This document shows, in pieces, positions 43,844-51,438 of a DNA stretch of 61,694 nucleotides. Source of the stretch: Streptomyces exfoliatus (GTDB lineage: Bacteria > Actinomycetota > Actinomycetes > Streptomycetales > Streptomycetaceae); assembly GCF_000725545.1 (NCBI RefSeq), contig NZ_JNZP01000031.1:1-61694 (forward strand), read 5' to 3'. The position numbers and the translations under genes are program-made. The notes below the pieces were generated by a model that saw nothing but the letters and a program-made list of their open reading frames with translations, had not been told where the DNA came from and made no database searches. Position 1 is the stretch's first letter. Each line of letters opens with the position of its first letter.

Positions 43844-45030
43844 CGGGCCCCGCCGGGGGTCGGCGACAGGTGCGCGGGGCGGATTCCGGCGGTACGGAGC
43901 ACGGCGAGGACCTCGTCGGCCCGGCGCGGGTCGACCGGCAGGGCGTGCCGGGCGAACCGGGAGGCCGGTTCCGGGGCGGGCGAGAGGTCGGTGAACGCCT
44001 CGCCCGCGTAGCTGTCGAGCGGCGGGTCGTAGAGGTAGCCGGTGGTGATCCGGCGCCGGGCGAGGGCGGCGATGGCCGCGTCCCGGTCGTCGACGAGCAG
44101 CGGCACCCGGAACAGCGGCTGGACACCGCCCTCCCCTGGCGTGCCGTACTCGCTCGCCAGGAGCCGCTCCGTGCCCGCGCGGTGGGCGGCGAGGACGTCG
44201 TCGAGCCGGGCCAGCCTGCGGGTGGTGCGGCGAAGCCGGCGGGGGCCGGGGCCGAGCCGGTAGTCGTGCATGTCGACCCTGATCCAGGAGTGGAAGGGTT
44301 CGAGCGCGGGCGCGGCCGGGAGGGCCCGGGCGAGCGCGTCGGCGCGGAGCGGCATCCGTATCTCGGTCCGTTCCTCCGCGCCGAGGAGCCGAAGGGTGGA
44401 GCGGGCGGCCCTGACGAGGCGCAGACCGCGCACGACGGCCTCCGCGTACGGCCGTGCCAGGTAGGCGAGTTCGCCTGTCCTGCGGGGCGGGTGCAGCAAC
44501 GCGTCCCGGGCGGCGGCGAGTTCCTCGCGCCGTGCCGGGTCGGCGAGGGCGAGGAAGCCGCCGGTCTTGGCGGCGGTGTGCTTCGACAGGCTGAAGACGG
44601 AGGCCTCGCCGTACGTGCCGACCGGGCGCCCGCCGACGGTGGAGCCGATCGCGTGGGCCGCGTCCTCGATCAGCGGGATGCCGAGCCGGTCGCACCGGGC
44701 CCGCAGCTCCGGTGCCGGGTCGGGGTTCCCGTACAGGTTGGTGGTGACGACGGCGGAGAGGCCCCGCCAGACGGATTCGGGCACGGCGGCCGGGTCGATC
44801 GAACCGTCCCGCGGGTCGAGCGGCGCCTGCACCGGGCGGAGTCCGGCGGCGAGCACGACGAAGAAGATGACGTCGTCGTTGACCGGCGACATCAGCACCC
44901 GGCCGCCGGGCTCGCACCAGTGGCGCAGCGCGAGATAGAGCCCGAGGCGGCACGACGGCACGTAGAGGCACTCCCTGCCCCCGAGCCGGTCGCGCATCCG
45001 CCCTTCCAGTTCCGCGTACGCAGAAACCAT
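43840..45030 (-). CDS. DegT/DnrJ/EryC1/StrS family aminotransferase
   Basis: 396-aa PLP enzyme of the sugar aminotransferase family. It starts MVSAYAELEGRM, with NDDVIFFVVLAAGLRPV (cofactor region), LIEDAAHAIGS (the Asp-Ala-Ala-His motif) and FSLSKHTAAKTGGFLA, where the internal lysine replaces the usual SFHxxK context. It probably makes an amino sugar, although some family members act on other substrates. GGGGGGAATCAC precedes the ATG. Forms an operon with the flippase. Confidence 0.88.
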   Translation of the reverse strand: MVSAYAELEGRMRDRLGGRECLYVPSCRLGLYLALRHWCEPGGRVLMSPVNDDVIFFVVLAAGLRPVQAPLDPRDGSIDPAAVPESVWRGLSAVVTTNLYGNPDPAPELRARCDRLGIPLIEDAAHAIGSTVGGRPVGTYGEASVFSLSKHTAAKTGGFLALADPARREELAAARDALLHPPRRTGELAYLARPYAEAVVRGLRLVRAARSTLRLLGAEERTEIRMPLRADALARALPAAPALEPFHSWIRVDMHDYRLGPGPRRLRRTTRRLARLDDVLAAHRAGTERLLASEYGTPGEGGVQPLFRVPLLVDDRDAAIAALARRRITTGYLYDPPLDSYAGEAFTDLSPAPEPASRFARHALPVDPRRADEVLAVLRTAGIRPAHLSPTPGGAR

Positions 45031-45121
45031 GTGATTCCCCCCTGAATCCCCGGGCTCAATGTCGCCCAATCCGGACGGCGCGTCAACAAGGCCTGCCGAC
45101 GGGCGCGTTCCGGTCACGCGG

Positions 45122-45160
45122 AAGGGCCCGTCCGGGTCCGAAGACCGTGAACGGGCCCTT
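45122..45160 (-). terminator. Terminator downstream of the sigma factor gene
   Basis: AAGGGCCCGT (45122-45131) pairs with ACGGGCCCTT (45151-45160), extended by GCGGA/TCCGC with one bulge. It lies after the sigma gene stop and upstream of the aminotransferase start, so it insulates the two. Confidence 0.7.
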
Positions 45161-45195
45161 TCCGCAGCCATCTTGGCGGCTCACGGGAGGTGGTG

Positions 45196-45252
45196 GAGGT
45201 CATTCCTCCAGAGTGAGGTGATTCCTCCGGACGGAGGTCACTCCTCCAGGGT
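45196..45252. repeat. Three-copy 19-bp tandem repeat overlapping the sigma gene 3' end
   Basis: GAGGTCATTCCTCCAGAGT, GAGGTGATTCCTCCGGACG and GAGGTCACTCCTCCAGGGT are contiguous. The third unit includes the last codons and stop of the sigma factor gene (minus strand, L-E-E-stop), so two further copies of a gene end lie downstream. Confidence 0.85.
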
Positions 45253-46161
45253 GAGTCCGCGCCGCAGCCGGGCGAGGGTGCGGGCGAGCAGCCGCGACAC
45301 GTGCATCTGCGAGATGCCGAGTTCCGTGCCGATCTCCGACTGGGTCATGCCGGAGACGAAGCGGAGGGAGAGGATCTGGCGCTCGCGGTTGGGCAGCGAG
45401 GCGATCATCGGCTTCAGGGAGGCGATGTACTCGATGCCGGTGAGGCCGTGGTCCTCGTAGCCGAGCCGGTCGGCGAGCGCGGCCTCGCCGCCGGAGCCGT
45501 CCTCCTCGTCGGGCTGCGCGTCGAGCGAGGCCGCGGTGTACGCGTTGCTGGCGGCCATGCCCTCGACGACCTCCTCGGGGGAGATGCCGAGCTCCTCGGC
45601 GAGTTCGGCGACGGTCGGGGCGCGGTCGAGGCGCTGGGCGAGCGCGTCGCCGGCCCTGGCGAGGTCGAGCCGCAGTTCCTGGAGCCGGCGGGGGACGTGC
45701 ACGGACCAGGAGGTGTCGCGGAAGAAGCGCTTGATCTCGCCGATGATCGTCGGCATCGCGAAGGTGGGGAACTCGACGCCGCGGGCGAGTTCGAAGCGGT
45801 CGATCGCCTTGATGAGGCCGATGGTGCCGACCTGGACGATGTCCTCCATCGGCTCGCTGCGGGTGCCGAAGCGGGCGGCGGCGAACCGGACCAGGGCCAG
45901 GTTGAGTTCCACCAGGGTGTTGCGGACGTACGCGTGGTCGTGGGTGCCCTCTTCGAGCTCGGCGAGCCGGGCGAAGAGCTGCTTCGACAGGGCACGCGCG
46001 TCGACCGGTCCGATCCGGTCGAGGGGCCGGTCGAGCGGGCGGTCGATCAGGTCGTCGAGGGGCGCGGCCGGGTGGCCGGGGGACGGGGCGGTCGGGTGGA
46101 CGAGGGGGACTGCTGCCGACGGCGCGTCGGGGGTGCGCGGGGCGTCGAGCCGGGGTGACAT
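45238..46161 (-). CDS. SigB/SigF-family RNA polymerase sigma factor
   Basis: 307-aa alternative sigma factor. Residues about 1-60 are a Pro-rich leader. Region 2 is DIVQVGTIGLIKAIDRFELARGVEFPTFAMPTI (in parts), region 3 follows, and region 4 is LPNRERQILSLRFVSGMTQSEIGTELGISQMHVSRLLARTL (in parts). This matches the general-stress SigB/F/G subgroup regulated by partner switching. AAGGAGGAGACCC precedes the ATG at 46161. Divergent from a STAS antagonist and an RsbW-like kinase, which suggests a complete control module; in S. coelicolor a similar module is known as sigI-arsI-prsI, and that assignment is from memory only. Confidence 0.93.
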   Translation of the reverse strand: MSPRLDAPRTPDAPSAAVPLVHPTAPSPGHPAAPLDDLIDRPLDRPLDRIGPVDARALSKQLFARLAELEEGTHDHAYVRNTLVELNLALVRFAAARFGTRSEPMEDIVQVGTIGLIKAIDRFELARGVEFPTFAMPTIIGEIKRFFRDTSWSVHVPRRLQELRLDLARAGDALAQRLDRAPTVAELAEELGISPEEVVEGMAASNAYTAASLDAQPDEEDGSGGEAALADRLGYEDHGLTGIEYIASLKPMIASLPNRERQILSLRFVSGMTQSEIGTELGISQMHVSRLLARTLARLRRGLTLEE

Positions 46162-46382
46162 GGGTCTCCTCCTTGGTTCCTCTGCTGCGGTTTGCGGCGC
46201 CTCCGAAGCCGGTCGTGTCGGGTGTTCTCTACTAGCCCTACCTGCTTCACACGCAAGGTCGCAAGTGTCGACAATCCGCTTTGTCCGGTTATGCGGTGGA
46301 CCTCGTGTGCGCGAAAGGGGGACCCGCTTGTAGGGTTCGAGGCACGTCAGTCGCATCCGCGAGAGCGAGAAGAGGCACGGCC
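46162..46382. promoter_or_regulatory. Divergent regulatory region of the sigma module
   Basis: 221 bp. TAGGGT at 46331-46336, 46 bp upstream of the STAS gene, is a plausible -10 reading right. The left half (TTCTCTACTAGCCCTACC) is AT-richer and may hold the sigma gene promoter. SigB-type factors often control their own promoter, but no unequivocal GnTTn14-16GGGTAT-like sequence was found by eye. Confidence 0.4.
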
Positions 46383-46751
46383 ATGGACCGGGAACACATC
46401 GGCAGCGCACCGCCCGCGCGGCTGCGGGTCGAGGTCCGGACCGTGGGCGCGAGTGAACTCCTCGCGCCCGTGGGTGAGCTCGATCACCACACCGTCGACC
46501 TGCTGCGTTCTCCCCTGGACGACGCGCTCGACGCCGGCCGCTCGCACCTCGTCGTCGACTGCTCGGGCCTGGAGTTCTGCGACTCGAGCGGACTCAACGT
46601 CCTGCTCGGCGCCAGACTGAGGGCGGACGCCGCCGGTGGCGGGGTCCATCTGGTGGCGATGCGGCCCGCGGTGGCCCGGGTGTTCCACATCACGGGCGCG
46701 GACGCCGTCTTCACCGTGCACGAGACACTCGCCACAGCCCTCCCCGGCTGA
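46383..46751 (+). CDS. STAS-domain anti-sigma factor antagonist
   Basis: 122-aa RsbV/SpoIIAA-like protein. The phosphorylation site lies in VVDCSGLEFCDSSGLNVLLGA, probably at the Ser of CDSSG, with strand ELLAPVGELDHHTVDLL and a typical C-terminal helix. When unphosphorylated it should bind the anti-sigma kinase and free the sigma factor. The ATG at 46383 follows AGAGGCACGGCC. First of two genes divergent from the sigma gene. Confidence 0.92.
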   Translation: MDREHIGSAPPARLRVEVRTVGASELLAPVGELDHHTVDLLRSPLDDALDAGRSHLVVDCSGLEFCDSSGLNVLLGARLRADAAGGGVHLVAMRPAVARVFHITGADAVFTVHETLATALPG

Positions 46752-46883
46752 GCCCTCCGCCCCACCGGGTGTGCCCCACGCCACCCCCGCACCGCCCCGC
46801 GTCCCCGCACCGCCCGTACGTCCGGCCCCTCCGTTCCATGCCTGTCCCGTCTCTGTCCCGTCGATCGGTGAGGTGAAGCGCTG

Positions 46884-47303
46884 ATGGACCAAGCTTCCGA
46901 CGTCCGTACGCTCGCCCTCGGCGAGACCAGCGGCACGGTGCCGCTCGCCCGCGACTTCACGCGGACCGCGCTCCAGGAGTGGGGCTGGCTGCCGGCCGCC
47001 ACCGCCGACCGCAGGGCCGCGGCCGAGGACGTCCTCCTCGTCGTCTCCGAGCTCGTCACCAACGCCTGCCTGCACGCCGAAGGACCCGAGCGGCTCCGCG
47101 TCCTGCGCCTGCCCAAGGTGCTGCGCCTCGAAGTCACCGACCGGGGCGCCGGCCAGCCCGCGCCCCGCAGCCCGCACCGCTCCGGGCGCCCCGGCGGCCA
47201 CGGCATGTTCATCGTGCAGCGGCTCTGCCTCGACTGGGGCATCGAGCGCACCCCCGGCGCCCCCGGCAAGACGGTCTGGGCCGAACTCGCCTCGCCCGCC
47301 TGA
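46884..47303 (+). CDS. RsbW-like anti-sigma factor/serine kinase (HATPase)
   Basis: 139-aa protein with the GHKL ATP-binding fold: VVSELVTNACLHA is the N-box, EVTDRGAGQP the G1 box, and RPGGHGMFIVQRL the ATP-lid glycines. This is the RsbW/SpoIIAB type that binds a sigma factor or phosphorylates a STAS antagonist. All boxes are intact. It is 132 bp downstream of the antagonist and faces the sigma gene, so the three form a partner-switch module. Confidence 0.9.
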   Translation: MDQASDVRTLALGETSGTVPLARDFTRTALQEWGWLPAATADRRAAAEDVLLVVSELVTNACLHAEGPERLRVLRLPKVLRLEVTDRGAGQPAPRSPHRSGRPGGHGMFIVQRLCLDWGIERTPGAPGKTVWAELASPA

Positions 47304-47361
47304 GACTTTCACAAGTTCACCCGTTCCCCTGCCTTCCCTCCGTGAGGCCCCGGGCGTACCT

Positions 47362-47390
47362 TGACGGCCAATCTGAAAGACCGTCAGTTA
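47362..47390 (+). promoter_or_regulatory. Promoter and inverted repeat before the surface-protein operon
   Basis: TTGACG at 47361-47366 with CAGTTA at 47385-47390 (18-bp spacing) forms a possible promoter. Overlapping it, TGACGG (47362-47367) and CCGTCA (47381-47386) form an inverted repeat with 13-bp spacing. The start lies only about 25 bp further. Confidence 0.5.
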
Positions 47391-47413
47391 TGTTGCGGTG
47401 AGGGGTGCTCGGG

Positions 47414-48115
47414 GTGACCAAGGAGCCGAACCGGAGGAGGACGGCCGCCGCGCTCGCGGCGGTCACGGTGGCGGGCGCGGCCGTGCTCGCCGGCGCACCG
47501 GCCGCCCAGGCGGCCGTCGTCGACGTCCACTACGCCTGCGACACGAAGATCGGGGCCAAGAGCGCCGTCTCGCCCGTCGACATCAAGGCCGTCAAGAACG
47601 GCAGCGCCTACACGATCACCATGTCGTTCGAGAAGGGCGTCTCCGACAGCCCGATCGAACTCCCCAAGGGCGTCATGACCCCCCGCGCCGAACTCGTCCT
47701 CGGCGGCGACGCCGAAGGCACCGTCAAGGTCAAGGGAACCCCGAACACGGCCGCCATCCCGCCCGACACCCCCATCAGGATCGGCACCCTCACGGGCACG
47801 TACACCCCCACCGAGAACGGCAGGGTCACCTTCACGGCAGGGAAGCTCACCGTCCACGCCCTCGGCATGGACGCGGCCGTCTGCCTCCCCAAGAACAACC
47901 CGAAGCCGTCCCTCGAACTCCAGGTCACCGGCCTCTCCGGCGGCTCCGGCTCCGAGACCCCGCCGCCCGCGGGCGAACAGGAGAAGGAACCGCCCGCCGA
48001 GCTGCCCAGGACCGGGCCGCTCGACTCCGCCATGGCCCTCGGCACCCTCGGCGGCACCGTCCTGCTGACCGGCGCCGCCGGAGTCCTCTGGCTCACCCGG
48101 CGCGCGGCACGCTGA
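47414..48115 (+). CDS. Exported surface protein with LPRTG sorting signal
   Basis: 233-aa exported protein. The signal peptide (about 1-36) ends near AQAA. A beta-rich domain (about 38-165) with KGVSDSPIELPKGVMTPRAELVLGG and GTVKVKGTP shares its pattern with the second domain of the gene at 50006. An acidic, Pro-rich spacer leads to ELPRTG, a hydrophobic stretch and the tail RRAAR: a complete cell-wall sorting signal, so a sortase should anchor it. The GTG at 47414 is chosen because GAGGGG is well spaced. The first of four coupled genes. Confidence 0.8.
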   Translation: MTKEPNRRRTAAALAAVTVAGAAVLAGAPAAQAAVVDVHYACDTKIGAKSAVSPVDIKAVKNGSAYTITMSFEKGVSDSPIELPKGVMTPRAELVLGGDAEGTVKVKGTPNTAAIPPDTPIRIGTLTGTYTPTENGRVTFTAGKLTVHALGMDAAVCLPKNNPKPSLELQVTGLSGGSGSETPPPAGEQEKEPPAELPRTGPLDSAMALGTLGGTVLLTGAAGVLWLTRRAAR

Positions 48116-48942
48116 TGCGGACGGCGGCACGCACCGGGCTCCTGGCCGCCGCCACCGCCCTCCTCGGCGCGGTCGCGGCGGCTCCCCCCGGCGCCCAGGC
48201 CTGGACGGCGGCGCCCGCCGCCGGACGGCCCTACGCCTATCTGGAGGGCCCCGCGGGCAGCGTCCTCCAGGACACCCTGTCGCTGACCAACCCGGGCGCC
48301 CGGCCGCTCACCGTACGGCTCAGCGGGCAGGGCGCGCCGGTGTCCTTCGCCGCCACGACCGTGACCGTGCCGGCCAGGACCAGGGCGGACGTCCCCTTCG
48401 CCGTCACCGTCACCGCCGACACCCCGCCCGGTGAACACCGGGGTGCCGTACGGGCGTCGGCCGCGGGCCGTGAACTCCGCGTCGACCTGCGGCTGCGGGT
48501 CAGCGGCCCCCGACTCGCCGCCCTCACCGTCGAGGACGTCCACGTCGACACCGCGACCGGCTCCCTCCGGTACACCCTGGTCAACCGCGGCACCACGGTC
48601 CTCGCCCCGCGCCTCGCCGTCTGCGCCGACGGCGTCCTCGGCACCGTCCTCGACCGGCCTGGCCGCCCCCTGCCGCTCACCCTCCGCCCCGGCGAGCGGG
48701 CCACCCGCACCGAACCCTGGCCCGACCCGCCCGCCCTCGACTCCGTCACCGTCCGGCTCACCGCCACCGCCCCGGGCGCCGCCCCCGCGACCGCCCGCGC
48801 CGAGGCCTCCTTCGCCCCGCTCCCGGCGCCGGCCGGGGCGGCCGGCCTGCTCCTGGCGGCGGCGGTCGGCGGATACGCCGTACGGCGGCGCGGAAGGTCC
48901 CGTACCCGTACCCAGGCAGCGTCGGCGGGAGCGACCCCATGA
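48115..48942 (+). CDS. Exported protein with Ig-like domains and C-terminal membrane segment
   Basis: 275-aa exported protein. The signal peptide (about 1-30) ends GAQA. Two beta-sandwich-like regions follow (VLQDTLSLTNPGARPLTVRLSG; VTVTADTPPGEHRGAVRASA), reminiscent of NEW3/DUF916-like modules. The C-terminus has a membrane segment (about 240-258) and a basic tail (RRRGRSRTRTQ), so the protein is likely anchored with its body outside. The ATG overlaps the upstream stop (TGATG), and its own stop overlaps the next start. Confidence 0.75.
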   Translation: MRTAARTGLLAAATALLGAVAAAPPGAQAWTAAPAAGRPYAYLEGPAGSVLQDTLSLTNPGARPLTVRLSGQGAPVSFAATTVTVPARTRADVPFAVTVTADTPPGEHRGAVRASAAGRELRVDLRLRVSGPRLAALTVEDVHVDTATGSLRYTLVNRGTTVLAPRLAVCADGVLGTVLDRPGRPLPLTLRPGERATRTEPWPDPPALDSVTVRLTATAPGAAPATARAEASFAPLPAPAGAAGLLLAAAVGGYAVRRRGRSRTRTQAASAGATP

Positions 48943-50009
48943 CAGGCAGCCGAACCACGAGGTGGGTGCGCACGGCCGCGGCACTCCTGACCGGCCTCGC
49001 CCTCGCCCTCCTCCCCGCCGCCCCCGCGACGGCGGCCCCCGGGCCCGTCGTCGAACTCTCCCGCGCGGAGGGCGGCAAGGGCGGCGAGATCACCGTCAGC
49101 GGCAGCGGCTGGAAGCCCGGCGCGCTGCTCATGCTCCTGGTCTGCGGCCAGGCGGCACCCGACCGGGGCGTCATCGGTGGCACCAACTCCTGCGCCAACA
49201 CCGACGGCCGGGCCGCGACCGTCGACGCGCGCGGCGCGTTCAGCGCGAAGCTCCCGGTCGCCGAACCGCCCAAGCCCTGCCCCTGCGTCGTGCACGTGGC
49301 CGGAGTCACCGGCCAACAGGACGCGGTCGACCGGGAGTTCACCGTCGCCGGGCACCCCACCGCCCCGCTCCCCGAGGCCTCGGGCGACGGACGGCTCGCC
49401 GTCCTGGCCGCCGTACGCCTCGACGGATCGAGCGGCCTCCTCACCTGGTTCGGGGCGCCCCCGAGCCGCGAGGTCGTCTTCACCGTCGGCAACCTCGGCT
49501 CCGCCCCCGTCAAGGACCCCGTCTTCCAGGTCGGCACCGGCCACGGCGTCTTCGCGCCGCAGTACGAGGAACGCCAGTGGCGCGGCACGGTCCAGCCCGG
49601 CAGGAAGGCCCTGGTCCGGCTCCCCGTCGAGCTCGCTGCGGGCGCGCACGGCGACTACCAGGTGTCCGTGCGGTACGCGGGCAAGGTCCTGGTCGAGCAG
49701 CCGTGGGGGGTCGGCAGGCCCTGGGGCGTGACGCTCTTCTGGCTGCTGCTCGCCGTCGTCGTCCCCACGGCCCTGTTCCGCGTCGGGATGGCCGTGGTGG
49801 ACCGCGTCCGTCCGGCCGCGAGCCCCGCCGCGGCCCGGCCCTCGCGGCGTCGGCGCCCCCGGACCTCCAGCCGTACCCGTACCCGTACCTCCGTTCCCGC
49901 GCGGCGGGAGGCGGGGGACGACGAACCGACCGCGGTCCTGCCGTGGTTCAGCCCTGACTCCGCACCGTCAGCCCCAGAGAGCAGCCCGACGACGAAGGGA
50001 CAAGCGTGA
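48939..50009 (+). CDS. Exported membrane-anchored protein with neocarzinostatin-like domain
   Basis: 356-aa protein. The signal peptide (about 1-32) ends TAA. ELSRAEGGKGGEITVSGSGWKPGALLMLLVCG resembles the neocarzinostatin/Ig-like fold seen in many actinomycete surface proteins (quoted in parts). A second beta domain follows, with EVVFTVGNLGSAPVKDPVF and a C-terminal membrane segment (about 264-284), and a basic/Ser-rich cytoplasmic tail ending in the next gene's overlap. No sorting motif is seen, so it differs from the first and last genes in the operon in its mode of attachment. Confidence 0.75.
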   Translation: MTGSRTTRWVRTAAALLTGLALALLPAAPATAAPGPVVELSRAEGGKGGEITVSGSGWKPGALLMLLVCGQAAPDRGVIGGTNSCANTDGRAATVDARGAFSAKLPVAEPPKPCPCVVHVAGVTGQQDAVDREFTVAGHPTAPLPEASGDGRLAVLAAVRLDGSSGLLTWFGAPPSREVVFTVGNLGSAPVKDPVFQVGTGHGVFAPQYEERQWRGTVQPGRKALVRLPVELAAGAHGDYQVSVRYAGKVLVEQPWGVGRPWGVTLFWLLLAVVVPTALFRVGMAVVDRVRPAASPAAARPSRRRRPRTSSRTRTRTSVPARREAGDDEPTAVLPWFSPDSAPSAPESSPTTKGQA

Positions 50010-51379
50010 GTACGCAACGGAGGATGAGCGCGGCCGGAGTCGCGCTGATGCTCGGCGGCGCGGGGATCCTGATTTCCGCCGGACCCGCACAGGCCGCCGA
50101 GGTCTCGTACAGGACGGAGTGCATCCCGCCGTCCATCTCCGGACTTCCGCCCGTGCAGGGCACGACGAAGGTGCTGATCACGGCACCGGCGGAGGCCAAG
50201 GTCGGCGACGAGGTCGAGATCGTCTGGAAGACGGTCCAGGCCGCGTCGAAGAACCCCGACGTGCTCGACCTCGGCGCGGACACGGTCAAGCCGACCGGCG
50301 TCCTCACCGTGGGCGGCGCGGCGACCGGCACCGTCGCGATGGAGGGGCCGCGGAAGAACCCGCCGATCCCCAAGAACAGCCCGATGGTGCTGCCCGAGAT
50401 GAAGGGGAAGCTGAAGCTGGACAAGGCGGGCGAGATCACGTTGACGCCCGACAAGTACACGATCAACGTGTCCAAGCCGATATCGACGGACACGAAGTGC
50501 GCGCCGAAGGAAGCGGTCCCGGTCGGCGCGACGATCAAGGTGACGGCGGGCGGAGGCGGCACGACGACCTCGGGCGGTACGACCACCTCGGGCGGCACGA
50601 CGACCTCCGGCGGTACGACGACCTCGGGCGGTACGACCACCACATCGGGCGGCAGCACCACCACCGCCGGAGGCACGACCACCACCTCCGGCGGTACGAC
50701 CACCACCGGCGGTGGTTCCGGTGGCGGGCAGACCGACTTCCCCGGCAAGGAGGTCACCGTCGCCTTCGCCTGCCAGGCCCCCGGACCGCCGGACATCAAC
50801 TCCAAGGTGACGATCAACGCCAAGAAGAACGGCGCCGTCTACGACCTCACCGTCAAGACGGCCAAGGGCGTCATGAACAGCCCCGCCGCCCTCCCCAAGG
50901 GGGCTCTCACCCCGTCCATGGCGGTGAAGATCGGCGGAGCCGACAGCGGCACGGTGAAGGTCACCGGCGCCCCCAACCCCACCGCGCTCGCGGCGGGCGC
51001 CCCGGTGAGCCTGGAGGACATGAAGGGCACGTACAAGCCGGGGGCGACCGGGAAGTCCACGCTCAGCCCCGGCGCGCTCACCATCTCGGTCACCCTCGGC
51101 GAGGCCAAGATGGAGATCCCGTGCCAGGTCAAGGGAGCGGTGAACGCCTCCCTGGAGCTGGACACGAGCAAGCAGGCCGGCGGTGCGAGCGGCGGAACGG
51201 GCACCTCGGGCTCGGGCTCCGGCGGCACGGCCTCCGGCGGCTCCGACGGCGGGAACCTCGCCGAGACCGGCGCCGAGAGCGACGGCGCCCTGCGCGCCCT
51301 CGCCCTGGTCGCCGGCACGGTGATCCTGCTCGGCGGCGCGGTGTTCACCTTCACCCCGTGGGCGCGGCTCAGGAGGTGA
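50006..51379 (+). CDS. Sortase-anchored surface protein with Gly/Thr-repeat linker (LAETG)
   Basis: 457-aa exported protein. The signal peptide (about 1-30) ends AQAA. Domain 1 (about 32-172) and domain 2 (about 250-390) are related, each with a K-x-x-G-x-V/L-x-V-G-G motif and closing beta strands, and domain 2 is close to the 47414 gene product. They are joined by a linker of GGTTTS units (about 190-245). The C-terminus has LAETG, a hydrophobic stretch and WARLRR, a class E-type sortase signal. A second Ser/Gly linker precedes it. The GTG overlaps the upstream stop (GTGA). Confidence 0.82.
   Translation: MSTQRRMSAAGVALMLGGAGILISAGPAQAAEVSYRTECIPPSISGLPPVQGTTKVLITAPAEAKVGDEVEIVWKTVQAASKNPDVLDLGADTVKPTGVLTVGGAATGTVAMEGPRKNPPIPKNSPMVLPEMKGKLKLDKAGEITLTPDKYTINVSKPISTDTKCAPKEAVPVGATIKVTAGGGGTTTSGGTTTSGGTTTSGGTTTSGGTTTTSGGSTTTAGGTTTTSGGTTTTGGGSGGGQTDFPGKEVTVAFACQAPGPPDINSKVTINAKKNGAVYDLTVKTAKGVMNSPAALPKGALTPSMAVKIGGADSGTVKVTGAPNPTALAAGAPVSLEDMKGTYKPGATGKSTLSPGALTISVTLGEAKMEIPCQVKGAVNASLELDTSKQAGGASGGTGTSGSGSGGTASGGSDGGNLAETGAESDGALRALALVAGTVILLGGAVFTFTPWARLRR
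50560..50725 (+). repeat. Low-complexity GGTTTS-encoding repeats
   Basis: Repeated ACGACCACCTCGGGCGGT-like units with period near 18 bp encode GGTTTSGG blocks, a flexible and possibly glycosylated spacer in the surface protein. Confidence 0.8.
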
Positions 51380-51385
51380 GGAACG

Positions 51386-51425
51386 ACGGAGGCCGCCGCA
51401 CCGAACCCGGTGCGGCGGCCTCCGT
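51386..51425. terminator. Strong bidirectional terminator
   Basis: A perfect 17-bp stem (51386-51402 with 51409-51425) and a GAACCC loop separate the surface-protein operon from the convergent POT transporter gene. Confidence 0.9.
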
Positions 51426-51438
51426 GGACCTACGAGCG

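Noticed and set aside
41514..44126. 870-codon minus-strand frame in the same direction as the flippase
   Set aside because: Different frame from the flippase, Arg-rich composition, no motif; the 693-aa frame gives a clear membrane protein.
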